64,000 nucleotides of DNA from Marivivens sp. LCG002 (GTDB lineage: Bacteria; Pseudomonadota; Alphaproteobacteria; Rhodobacterales; Rhodobacteraceae): positions 484,001-548,000 of the forward strand of contig NZ_CP127165.1 in NCBI RefSeq assembly GCF_030264275.1, written 5' to 3'. Positions 17,352 to 24,841 of this stretch are shown here, piece by piece (the stretch's first letter is position 1; each line of letters opens with the position of its first letter). The position numbers and the translations under genes were made by a program. Below the pieces are notes generated by a model. The model saw only the letters and a list, made by a program, of their open reading frames with translations. It was not told the DNA's origin and did not search any database.

Positions 17352-17504
17352 ATGAAACACCTGATCCTGCTTAACGACCCGCCTTATGGCACTGAGCGCA
17401 GCTTCAACGGCCTACGCATGGCCCATGCGCTGGCCAAGAATGATCCTGACGCGGACATCACCGTCTTCCTGATGGCCGACGCGGTGCTCTGCGCCAAGGC
17501 GGGG
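17352..17504 (+). pseudogene. DsrE/F-family protein, truncated after about 50 codons
   Basis: The first 51 codons (MKHLILLNDPPYGTERSFNG, then MAHALAKNDPDADITVFLMADAVLCAKAG) are a clear DsrE/DsrF-like N-terminal half, ending just before the segment that carries the conserved cysteine in sulfur-relay members. From about 17503 the sequence becomes IS3-type transposase in another frame. The open frame runs on to 17720 as nonsense. The gene is therefore interrupted by an IS-linked deletion. It was the last gene of the ArsR-rhodanese operon. Confidence 0.75.
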
Positions 17505-17832
17505 CTGGACAGATCGACTGCGACAGACCGGCGTCCGCATCTCAATGGATGGCAAAGGCCGCTTCCTCGACAATATCTTCATCGAGCGGCTGTAGCGAAC
17601 CCTGAAATACGAGTGCGTCTACCTGCATGCCTCGGAGACCGGGTCAGAAGCGAAGGTAGGCATCCGGAAATCGATAACCTTCTACAACAACCAACGCCCG
17701 CGCCCAGCCCTTGGCGGTAGGCCTCGGGCCGTGCTCTATTGGCCGGGAAATGATAAAGCCCAAACCGATCAGCAGGAGCAGAGAGCAGCTTAATTTACGC
17801 CAAATTCTGTCCAAGAGATGGGGAGTAGCTCA
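17503..17832 (+). mobile_element. 3' remnant of an IS3-family insertion sequence
   Basis: In the frame from 17503 the peptide reads TDRLRQTGVRISMDGKGRF and then LDNIFIERL, a TAG stop where Trp is expected (near 17596), RTLKYECVYLHASETGSEA, FYNNQRPRPALGGRPRAVLY, with stop TAA at 17791-17793. This is the catalytic C-terminal part of an IS3-type OrfB. The DDE glutamate region follows the in-frame stop, so it is inactive. The right end probably lies at GGGGAGTAGCTCA (about 17820-17832), an IS3-like terminal repeat. The left end and OrfA are gone. Confidence 0.75.
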
Positions 17833-17974
17833 CACCGCTGGGCTGACACGGGGCGAGGGTGCCCGCCATCAAACGGATGCCAAAGTGCGACCCAAGTTTC
17901 CGAAAGTGTCGGCAAGGGTCGTGTTTTTGTCGCGCGCCTGCATCTCGCCCACGTGAATCTTCGCCTAATTGGAT

Positions 17975-17992
17975 GTATCGCGGAGACGATAC
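17975..17992 (+). promoter_or_regulatory. Inverted repeat in the tupB leader
   Basis: GTATCG (17975-17980), CGGAGA loop, CGATAC (17987-17992), 61 nt before the tupB start. It could be an RNA hairpin or an operator for tungstate/molybdate control; it does not match the ModE box known from E. coli. Confidence 0.35.
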
Positions 17993-18053
17993 GGGCAGGG
18001 GCGCAAATGCGACTGGCTCGGGTGTGGGTTGAATTGGGCAGGGGGCAGAGCGG

Positions 18054-18758
18054 ATGGTCGACATCGTTGATGGCTTGATCCATGCCTTTTGGCTTGTCGT
18101 GACGCTTGATGCCGATCTTGTCGAAATATCGTTACGCTCGCTTCAGGTCACGTTGACCGCTTTGGTGATCTCGTCCGCTATCGCGATGCCCCTCGCTGCG
18201 TTTCTGGCGGTGCGTCGGTTCCGTTTTCGGCGTTTCGTCATCGCGGTGCTCAACGCACTGATGGGTTTGCCGCCCGTTGTGGTGGGCCTTATCGTCTATG
18301 TCGTCCTGTCGCGCTCTGGACCGTTGGGGGTGCTCGGACTTTTGTTCACGCCGACAGCGATGGTGATCGCGCAGACCATCATTATCATCCCCCTGATCGC
18401 GAGCGTGGCGCATCAATCCCTTAGAGACCTCTGGCAGGAATATCATGATCTCCTGATCTCGATGAATGTCTCGCAAACGCAAAAAATCAAAACGCTGATC
18501 TGGGATGCACGGCGTGCGCTCTTGACGGCGGCCTTGGCGGGGTTCGGACGCGGCATAGGCGAAGTCGGTGCCATTCTGATCGTCGGGGGCAATATCGACC
18601 ACGCCACGCGAGTCCTGACCACCGCGATCGCGCTAGAGACAGGCAAGGGAGAGTTTGCCCTTGCTCTGGCCTTGGGGTTCGTGCTGATCGGTTTGTCGAT
18701 CGGCGTGAACCTTCTCATCCATAGCCTGAGCCGCACAGAACGCGAGGGGAGATGGTGA
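18054..18758 (+). CDS. tupB: Tungstate ABC transporter permease TupB
   Basis: 234 residues with five to six membrane helices. It carries the permease EAA-type loop EYHDLLISMNVSQ and GFGRGIGEVGAILIVGGNI, typical of the TupB/ModB branch. It forms the channel of a high-affinity oxyanion importer. The ATG follows GGGGG by about 8 nt. It is the first gene of a tupB-tupC-tupA operon with overlapping ends. TupA sequence decides tungstate over molybdate as the likely substrate. Confidence 0.87.
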   Translation: MVDIVDGLIHAFWLVVTLDADLVEISLRSLQVTLTALVISSAIAMPLAAFLAVRRFRFRRFVIAVLNALMGLPPVVVGLIVYVVLSRSGPLGVLGLLFTPTAMVIAQTIIIIPLIASVAHQSLRDLWQEYHDLLISMNVSQTQKIKTLIWDARRALLTAALAGFGRGIGEVGAILIVGGNIDHATRVLTTAIALETGKGEFALALALGFVLIGLSIGVNLLIHSLSRTEREGRW

Positions 18759-19468
18759 TGTCCTTTTTCCCACTCGTGGCAGAGGCGGCCCAATCTTCCC
18801 GACAGGGAAAGGTCTTGATCGGTCCTGTGGACTTGACCCTTGATGGTCGTGGAACGACCGTTGTGATCGGCCCCAACGGCTCGGGCAAGACGTCGCTCTT
18901 GCGGTTGCTCCATGGTGCAGCGCGGCTTACGGGTGGACAGATCCGCTGGGCCTGTTCTCGGGACGAAGCGCAGCACGAGATGGCCTTTGTGTTTCAACGA
19001 CCTGTCATGTTGCGTCGGTCCGTCATGGATAATATCGCCTATCCGCTTCTTGTGCGCGGTGTGCGCCGTTCCGAGGCACTGCAGCAAGCCCACGATTGGG
19101 CTGCGCGGATCGGGCTCGGTCCGATGCTGGAGCGTCAGGCAACGGTTCTTTCGGGCGGCGAGCAACAAAAGCTTGCCCTTGCGCGTGCGCTGATCACGAA
19201 ACCCAAACTTCTCTTCCTTGATGAACCCTGCGCCGCACTTGATGGCCGCTCGGTCAAGGAAATCGAGACAATTCTGGGTCAGGCCAAGACGGACGGCACC
19301 GCTCTTATCATGACGACGCACGATATGGGGCAGGCCCGTCGGCTTGCGGATGACATCGTGTTCTTGCTCAAAGGAAGGGTCCACGAGCAATCACCCGCAA
19401 AGCAGTTTTTTGAAACGCCTCGGACAGGTGAGGCACAAGCATTCCTCAGAGGAGATATTCTGGAATGA
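18758..19468 (+). CDS. tupC: Tungstate ABC transporter ATP-binding protein TupC
   Basis: 236 residues, one ABC ATPase domain: Walker A GPNGSGKTS, Q-loop VFQRPVMLRRSV, signature LSGGEQQKLALAR, Walker B LLFLDEPCAALD, and switch His in MTTHD. It energises TupB. The ATG at 18758 is preferred because GAGGGGAG sits 6 nt upstream; an ATG at 18752 abuts that site. It overlaps tupB and tupA stops/starts. Confidence 0.87.
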   Translation: MSFFPLVAEAAQSSRQGKVLIGPVDLTLDGRGTTVVIGPNGSGKTSLLRLLHGAARLTGGQIRWACSRDEAQHEMAFVFQRPVMLRRSVMDNIAYPLLVRGVRRSEALQQAHDWAARIGLGPMLERQATVLSGGEQQKLALARALITKPKLLFLDEPCAALDGRSVKEIETILGQAKTDGTALIMTTHDMGQARRLADDIVFLLKGRVHEQSPAKQFFETPRTGEAQAFLRGDILE

Positions 19469-20277
19469 AACTCAATTTCGTTTTCGCAAGCATTGCATCT
19501 CTTGTGATCGCGTCCTCTGCCCACAGCGCAGAAGTGATGAAACTGGCGGTCACTACGTCGTTCCAGAACTCGGGCTTGGCCGAGATTTTGCTTCCTGAGA
19601 TTCTGACGGATCTGGATCTCGAGGTCCAACTTCTGGTCGTCGGCACGGGTCAAGCGATCAAACTCGGGGAAGCCGGGGATGTGGATGCCGTTCTTGTGCA
19701 TTCACGCAGTGCGGAAGAGGCGTTCGTTGAAGCGGGGTTCGGGACCCATCGCCGCGAAATCATGTATAACGATTTTGTTTTTGTCGGACCTCAGAGCGAT
19801 GAGGCTGGCGCGGAAACGGCTGGGAGCGCGGCACAGGCGTTACAAAAAATTGCCGCTGCGCAGGCGGACTTTGTCAGCCGCGGCGACGACAGCGGAACAC
19901 ACAAGATGGAACTGAACCTCTGGAAGGCTGCGGAGCTGGATGTCGCGGGGTTTGGCGACTGGTATAAGGCCGTGGGCGCAGGCATGGGTGCGGCTCTGAA
20001 CACCGCATCAGGTCTTGGCGCTTATATTCTTTCTGATCGCGCAAGTTGGCTCAATTTCGGGAACAAGGGTGATCTGGCAATCGTGTTCGAGGGCGATCCC
20101 GCGCTCTTCAACCAATATGCCTATCTCCCTGTGAACCCTGACCTTCATTCCCATGTTCGGAGCGATCTTGCCGAGGCACTCGAGGATTGGCTCGTGTCGG
20201 ACAAGGCCAAGACCCTGATCAACGGCTATCAGATCAACGGCGAGCCGCTTTTCGTTTTCAACGCGGTCGTCGAGTAA
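19465..20277 (+). CDS. tupA: Tungstate-binding periplasmic protein TupA
   Basis: 270 residues: Sec signal peptide 1-22 (cleaved after AHS/A), then a type II binding-protein fold. Motifs typical of TupA are present: AVTTSFQNSGL, VGTGQAIKLGEAGDVDAVLV and MYNDFVFVGPQSD, with the oxyanion-contacting TTS, SGDDSGTH-type loop RGDDSGTH and YILSDRASW. TupA proteins bind tungstate far more tightly than molybdate. Position beside a formate dehydrogenase gene set suggests that the FDH uses tungsten. Confidence 0.88.
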   Translation: MKLNFVFASIASLVIASSAHSAEVMKLAVTTSFQNSGLAEILLPEILTDLDLEVQLLVVGTGQAIKLGEAGDVDAVLVHSRSAEEAFVEAGFGTHRREIMYNDFVFVGPQSDEAGAETAGSAAQALQKIAAAQADFVSRGDDSGTHKMELNLWKAAELDVAGFGDWYKAVGAGMGAALNTASGLGAYILSDRASWLNFGNKGDLAIVFEGDPALFNQYAYLPVNPDLHSHVRSDLAEALEDWLVSDKAKTLINGYQINGEPLFVFNAVVE

Positions 20278-20292
20278 GGCCTTGTGTTTGCG

Positions 20293-20808
20293 TCACGCAA
20301 TGACCGCTTCTGCGTGCTGCGTGGCGCACCATTCGAGAATGGCTTGACGGTCCGAAGGAAGCTCTTGGGCCATATCTTCGGCATAGGCAAGAAACGCCTC
20401 GAGGTTTCCTTTGTTCACGGCAGTGAGCACGGGAATACCGCGGGCAAGTGCCTCGCCGATCAAAGGGCGAAAACCGCGACCGTCGGCTTCTTGTTTGCCG
20501 AATTTGTTGAAGATCAGAAAATCCGCTCCATCCTCAAGAGCCGCTGCGACAAGACCGACGGCCCTCTCGAGCCCATCAGGATCAAGGCGGCATCCTTGGG
20601 ACAAGGCGCCCAGATCCTGCGAGATACGGACCACTTTTTCGCCGGACAGAATATGAAGATCCATCTGGCATTTATAAGCGGGATCGGTTTCCACGTTCAC
20701 CTGAACTGCCCCCGCAAGGACATGGCCTTTATCGCGAAGGTCCTGCGCAATATCGCGGATCAACCGATCCGTTGCACCGCGTCCGCCGCCTATGACATAT
20801 CCAAGCAT
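20293..20808 (-). CDS. DUF2478 protein, predicted nucleotide-binding protein of Mo/W metabolism
   Basis: 171 residues of DUF2478 (MLGYVIGGGRGATDRLIRDI at the start, DFLIFNKFGKQEADGRGF in the middle, then LEAFLAY). The family is related to THEP1-like NTPases and is found in molybdenum gene clusters; its role is unknown. The canonical GxxxxGK(S/T) loop is not complete here. It ends 16 nt from tupA (convergent) and diverges from fdhD, placing it within the tungsten/FDH module. Confidence 0.72.
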   Translation of the reverse strand: MLGYVIGGGRGATDRLIRDIAQDLRDKGHVLAGAVQVNVETDPAYKCQMDLHILSGEKVVRISQDLGALSQGCRLDPDGLERAVGLVAAALEDGADFLIFNKFGKQEADGRGFRPLIGEALARGIPVLTAVNKGNLEAFLAYAEDMAQELPSDRQAILEWCATQHAEAVIA

Positions 20809-20881
20809 CGTCGGTTCCTTGAAACACCCTCGGAAAGTCTACAATATGGAGCATGACCAGAAAAGTAACAGGGTGAAAGTG

Positions 20882-21760
20882 ATGCCTGTGCCATCTCCCG
20901 ACTATCCTGTCTTGCCATATCCCGCCGACAGCCGTTTGACACGCCGTATTCGCGGGGTGGATCACATGGGCGTCGAGGCCGAAATTTCCGTTGTCGAAGA
21001 ACGTCCGCTCACCATTTATCTCAATCGTCAGGAGATCGTCACAGCGATGACGATCGGTGATTATCCCGAACTTCTGGCTTTGGGGTTCCTTCGCAACCAA
21101 GGCATGCTTCTCGCCGATGACGAGGTCACGGCCATCGATTTTGACGAAGAGATCGAGACGGTTGTCGTGCGCACCAAGCGCCAAACATCCTATGAAGAAA
21201 AAGTGCAGAAAAAAACCCGCACCAGCGGCTGCGCGGTGGGCACGGTTTTCGGCGACATGATGGAAGGACTGGAGGGGCTCACTCTTCCCCAAGCCGAGGT
21301 GCGCACAAGCTGGCTCTACGCGCTGGCCAAGGAAATCAACACAACGCCGTCTCTCTATCTTGAAGCAGGTGCGATCCACGGAACGGTCCTGTGCCAAGAG
21401 GATCGACCGCTCGTTTTTATGGAGGACGTAGGTCGCCATAATGCCGTCGATAAAATCTCGGGCTTCATGTTCTATCACAACGTCACGGCGCACGATAAGA
21501 TCCTTTATACAACGGGGCGTTTGACCTCGGAGATGGTGATCAAGACCGCGTTGATGGGGATTCCCGTGCTTGCATCACGATCAGGCTTTACGGCTTGGGG
21601 CGTCGAGATAGCGCGGCAGGTCGGCTTGACCCTGATCGGTCGTATGCGAGGACAACGGTTTGTCTGCCTAGCAGGCGAAGAGCGACTGGTGCGGGATGCG
21701 GACCCTTCGTCGATCCCGAACGAAGACCGCAAAAGCGGGCGCAAAGGGGCGGATGAATGA
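20882..21760 (+). CDS. fdhD: Formate dehydrogenase accessory sulfurtransferase FdhD
   Basis: 292 residues, FdhD family: RPLTIYLNRQEIVTAM, SGCAVGTVFGDM, GAIHGTVLCQEDRPLVFMED (split in two conserved blocks) and EDVGRHNAVDK. FdhD passes sulfur from a cysteine desulfurase to the bis-MGD cofactor of formate dehydrogenase. Only the first Cys of the E. coli CxxC loop is kept (Cys117; the fourth position is Gly). ATG 20882 follows AGGGTGAAAG; ATG 20846 would add 12 residues and cannot be excluded. It heads an operon with mobA, mobB and moeA, all with 4-nt overlaps. Confidence 0.92.
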   Translation: MPVPSPDYPVLPYPADSRLTRRIRGVDHMGVEAEISVVEERPLTIYLNRQEIVTAMTIGDYPELLALGFLRNQGMLLADDEVTAIDFDEEIETVVVRTKRQTSYEEKVQKKTRTSGCAVGTVFGDMMEGLEGLTLPQAEVRTSWLYALAKEINTTPSLYLEAGAIHGTVLCQEDRPLVFMEDVGRHNAVDKISGFMFYHNVTAHDKILYTTGRLTSEMVIKTALMGIPVLASRSGFTAWGVEIARQVGLTLIGRMRGQRFVCLAGEERLVRDADPSSIPNEDRKSGRKGADE

Positions 21761-22383
21761 AGCCTCTCGGGGTTATCCTTGCGGGCGGTCTTGCGACACG
21801 CATGGGCGGCGGGGACAAGGCCCTCTTGCCGCTCGGGGGGCGGCCAATGCTTGACCATGTGGTAGAACGGCTTGCGCCTCAGGTCGACGCGATGGCGCTC
21901 TCTGCCAACGGAGACGCGGCGCGGTTTGCTGCTTACGGTCTCCCCGTCCTGGGAGATAGTATCGACGGCTATCCGGGGCCGCTTGCGGGTGTCTTGGCGG
22001 GGCTCGACTGGGCAGCGGACCATGGCGCAGTCTCGATCATCACCGTTGCAAGCGATACCCCGTTCTTTCCCAAGGATCTGGCACAGCGCATGCTGGGCGC
22101 GGCCCAAGGACAAACCCACCCGCTCGTTCTTGCCGCGACGCCGCGCGGACAAGAGCAAACCCGTTCGATGACCAAGGGTCTCATTCGTCATCCGACCTTC
22201 GGGCTTTGGCCTGTGGCATTACGGCACGATCTGAGAGAGGCATTGTCCGATGGTTTGAAAAAGGTGGTGTTGTGGACCGAGAAACACGGCGGGCGCGAGG
22301 TTGTGTTCGATGACCCCGACACCGATCCGTTCTTCAACGTGAACACCCCCGAAGACCTTGTCGAAGCGGAGCGCAGGCTATGA
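21757..22383 (+). CDS. mobA: Molybdenum cofactor guanylyltransferase MobA
   Basis: 208 residues. The nucleotidyltransferase loop LAGGLATRMGGGDKALLPL is at residues 7-25. DTPFFP carries the metal-binding Asp, and FFNVNTPEDL is at the C-terminus. It converts Mo/W-molybdopterin with GTP to the MGD form needed by DMSO-reductase-family enzymes such as this FDH. The start ATG overlaps the fdhD stop (ATGA). Confidence 0.93.
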   Translation: MKPLGVILAGGLATRMGGGDKALLPLGGRPMLDHVVERLAPQVDAMALSANGDAARFAAYGLPVLGDSIDGYPGPLAGVLAGLDWAADHGAVSIITVASDTPFFPKDLAQRMLGAAQGQTHPLVLAATPRGQEQTRSMTKGLIRHPTFGLWPVALRHDLREALSDGLKKVVLWTEKHGGREVVFDDPDTDPFFNVNTPEDLVEAERRL

Positions 22384-22871
22384 AGATTTACGGCGTCACG
22401 GGCTGGAAGAACGCCGGCAAAACCACCCTTATGGAGCGATTGGTCCAAGAATTTGTCGCGCGTGGGCTCAAGGTTTCGACCGTCAAACATGCCCACCATG
22501 ACACGGATGTGGACCAAGAGGGTCGCGACAGTTTCCGCCACCGCACTGCGGGCGCGCAAGAGGTGATGCTGGCTTCGCCCAAGCGCTGGGCCTTGATGCA
22601 TGAACTTCGCGGCGATGCCGAACCGCCGTTGTCAGAGCTTTTGGCGCGCATGAGCACGGTCGACCTCATTCTTGTCGAGGGTTACAAATCCGAAGCGCAC
22701 CCCAAAATCGAAGCTTATCGTAGCGTCTCCGTCAAAGCGCCCTTGGCCGAAAAGAACGCCACGATCCGCGCAATCGCATCCGACTGCCCCGTCGAGACAG
22801 ACTTGCCGCTTCTTGATTTGAACGACACGGCTCGGATTGCCGACTTCATTTCCGAGGAGCTTGGCCTTTGA
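22380..22871 (+). CDS. mobB: Molybdopterin-guanine dinucleotide biosynthesis protein MobB
   Basis: 163 residues. The P-loop GWKNAGKTTLMERL is at residues 8-21. The conserved KHAHHDTDVDQEGRDSFRHR block and LILVEGYKSEAHPKIE are typical of MobB GTP-binding adaptor proteins that act with MobA. It overlaps mobA (ATGA) and the TTG start of the moeA gene. Confidence 0.92.
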   Translation: MKIYGVTGWKNAGKTTLMERLVQEFVARGLKVSTVKHAHHDTDVDQEGRDSFRHRTAGAQEVMLASPKRWALMHELRGDAEPPLSELLARMSTVDLILVEGYKSEAHPKIEAYRSVSVKAPLAEKNATIRAIASDCPVETDLPLLDLNDTARIADFISEELGL

Positions 22872-24469
22872 ACGCTCGGATCATCGTATGCACACCTGCG
22901 GCGGATGACGCGATCTGGCTCGCCCGAGCGGGGCGCTCGGTTGAACGGGTAAGGCGCGATTTGTCTTTGCCCGATGGCACTTTGATCTCGACGGTGGATC
23001 TCCCCTTGGCCGCCCACCGCCTCCCTTCTAATGTTCTGGCTCAGGATGTCGCCGCCACCGAAGGCGATCCCGAACAGGTGCGCGCCGAGCTGTTGTTGGC
23101 GGCACTTTCGGTTTTGGAACAGCGCGGCGAACTTGCGGAGGTCCTTGGCACCGAGAATGCCTTCGGGCCAGAGCAGGAGCTTGCGCTTCGCCTTGCACTT
23201 CCTGCAAGACGGACACCGCCACGCCTCAGGAATGACTGTTTCGCGATGCCGCAGGGGGTGGATTGGATTCCCGTAGATGAAGCGCTTGTGCGTCTCCGCT
23301 CGATCCTTGCGCCACTGGTGGATGCGGAGCGGATCGGGCTGCGTGAAGCGCTTGGCCGTGTGCTTGCTGCGGACGTCATTGCGCGCCGTTCTAACCCGCC
23401 GCGGCCCAATTCTGCGGTTGACGGGTATGGCTTTGCCGTTGCGGCGACGGGCGAAGGCGTGCAGCGTCTCCCGTTGGTCGAGGGGCGTGCCGCTGCGGGC
23501 CAGCCCTTTGATGGCGCTGTTTCCCAAGGCGCTGCGATCCGTATTCTCACGGGCGCGATCTTGCCCCAAGGCGTCGATACCGTTGTCTTGGAGGAAGACA
23601 CCGCAATCGACGGGGCGGCCGTTGTTTTCGATGGCCCGATCAAGCCCTTTGCCAACACCCGCAAAGCGGGCGAGGACGTGAGAGAAGGCGATACCGCTTT
23701 GACCAAAGGGCAGACCCTTCGAGCGCCCGATCTCGCCCTGCTCTCGGCACTCGGCATCGCAGAGGTCCAAGTCTATCGCAAATTGCGTATCGGGGTCCTT
23801 TCGACGGGGGACGAGATCATTTGCGATCCCTTTGCCGAGGCTTTGCCGCACCAGATTTATGATGCCAACCGTCCGATGCTCCTCGGGCTTTTTGCGGGAT
23901 GGGGCTTTGAGGCGGTTGATCTCGGTCATGTGCGGGACGATCCCTCCCTGATCAGGGAGCGTCTTGATCTCGGGGCAAAGGAGGCCGACGTTATCTTTAC
24001 CTCGGGTGGGGCTTCGGCGGGCGACGAGGATCATGTCTCCAAGCTCTTGGCGCAAAGCGGGTCGCTGTCTTCATGGCGCATTGCGCTCAAACCCGGACGT
24101 CCGCTTGCTCTTGCCGTTTGGGAGGGTGTGCCCGTTTTCGGGCTTCCCGGAAATCCTGTTGCCGCTTTGGTCTGTGCGCTTGTCTTCGGGCGTCCCGCCT
24201 TGTCGTTGATGGCAGGCAAGGGCTGGTCCCTCCCCCAAGGATTTCAGGTCCCAGCAGCCTTTCACAAGCGCAAGAAGGCAGGCCGACGCGAATATCTGCG
24301 TGCTCGGATCAATTCCCGCGGCGAAGCCGAGGTCTTCAGGTCCGAAGGGTCTGGGCGGATCAGCGGCCTGTCTTGGGCCACGGGGCTGGTCGAGCTCCCT
24401 GATGCTGCGATCGACATAGAACAAGGCACAATGGTGCGCTATGTCCCCTATTCGGAGTTTGGGATTTAG
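22868..24469 (+). CDS. moeA: Molybdopterin molybdenumtransferase MoeA with an unrecognised N-terminal extension
   Basis: 533 residues. From about residue 127 it is MoeA (VDWIPVDEALVRL, NSAVDGYGFAV, GDTAL, LSTGDEI, FTSGGASAGDEDHV, GLPGNPVAAL), which inserts molybdate or tungstate into adenylated molybdopterin. The preceding 125 residues are coding-like but match no domain I recognise. They are probably translated: the TTG at 22868 has GAGGAG 8 nt upstream and overlaps the mobB stop. An ATG at 23246 near the MoeA boundary lacks an SD. The end overlaps the TusA-like gene by 4 nt. Confidence 0.87.
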   Translation: MNARIIVCTPAADDAIWLARAGRSVERVRRDLSLPDGTLISTVDLPLAAHRLPSNVLAQDVAATEGDPEQVRAELLLAALSVLEQRGELAEVLGTENAFGPEQELALRLALPARRTPPRLRNDCFAMPQGVDWIPVDEALVRLRSILAPLVDAERIGLREALGRVLAADVIARRSNPPRPNSAVDGYGFAVAATGEGVQRLPLVEGRAAAGQPFDGAVSQGAAIRILTGAILPQGVDTVVLEEDTAIDGAAVVFDGPIKPFANTRKAGEDVREGDTALTKGQTLRAPDLALLSALGIAEVQVYRKLRIGVLSTGDEIICDPFAEALPHQIYDANRPMLLGLFAGWGFEAVDLGHVRDDPSLIRERLDLGAKEADVIFTSGGASAGDEDHVSKLLAQSGSLSSWRIALKPGRPLALAVWEGVPVFGLPGNPVAALVCALVFGRPALSLMAGKGWSLPQGFQVPAAFHKRKKAGRREYLRARINSRGEAEVFRSEGSGRISGLSWATGLVELPDAAIDIEQGTMVRYVPYSEFGI

Positions 24470-24696
24470 TCCTTGTGTCGCAGGTAATAAACCTGCGTTT
24501 CGCCTTCGTCGGCAGTCGCCAGAAGACTATGCCCCGACTCCTGACAAAAGAACGGGACATCGACCACCGCAGCGGGATCGGTCGCAACAAGGCGAAGCAC
24601 TTGGCCCGCCTTCATCGATTGAAGCCGCTTGCGCGCCTTGAGCACCGGCAAGGGACACAAAAGTCCCGCAGCGTCGAGTTCCTGATCCCATTTCAT
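24466..24696 (-). CDS. TusA-family sulfurtransferase
   Basis: 76 residues, TusA/SirA fold with the family motif LLCPLPVLKARK and reactive Cys14. TusA-like proteins carry persulfide sulfur between donors and acceptors. Placed between moeA and the FDH genes and next to fdhD in the module, it may feed sulfur to FdhD/cofactor sulfuration (inference). It faces moeA and diverges from the fdh operon, sharing the 24697-24841 promoter region. Confidence 0.88.
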   Translation of the reverse strand: MKWDQELDAAGLLCPLPVLKARKRLQSMKAGQVLRLVATDPAAVVDVPFFCQESGHSLLATADEGETQVYYLRHKD

Positions 24697-24743
24697 GAGT
24701 GCAGATTTAGTGCCTTGGCCCGCGGCTGTCTATCGCGTCTTTT

Positions 24744-24760
24744 GATAGGAATTTCCTATC
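24744..24760. promoter_or_regulatory. Candidate LysR-type operator upstream of the fdh operon
   Basis: GATAGGA-ATT-TCCTATC is a perfect 7-3-7 inverted repeat and contains ATAG-N7-CTAT, a LysR-type T-N11-A box. It is 81 nt before the fdhB start and 47 nt upstream of the TusA-like start. A second 12-bp palindrome, ATCAATATTGAT, is at 24773-24784. No LysR gene is in the window. Confidence 0.5.
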
Positions 24761-24841
24761 GGATAACGGGAAATCAATATTGATGTGCAAAGTTATTTGC
24801 GTCATCTCGGTCGCAAACAAGCAGATTTAAGGGTGGAGACG

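Noticed and set aside
13264-18053. att-site duplication of the tRNA-Ser 3' end
   Set aside because: I looked for the tRNA tail sequence near the right edge of the island and found no copy.
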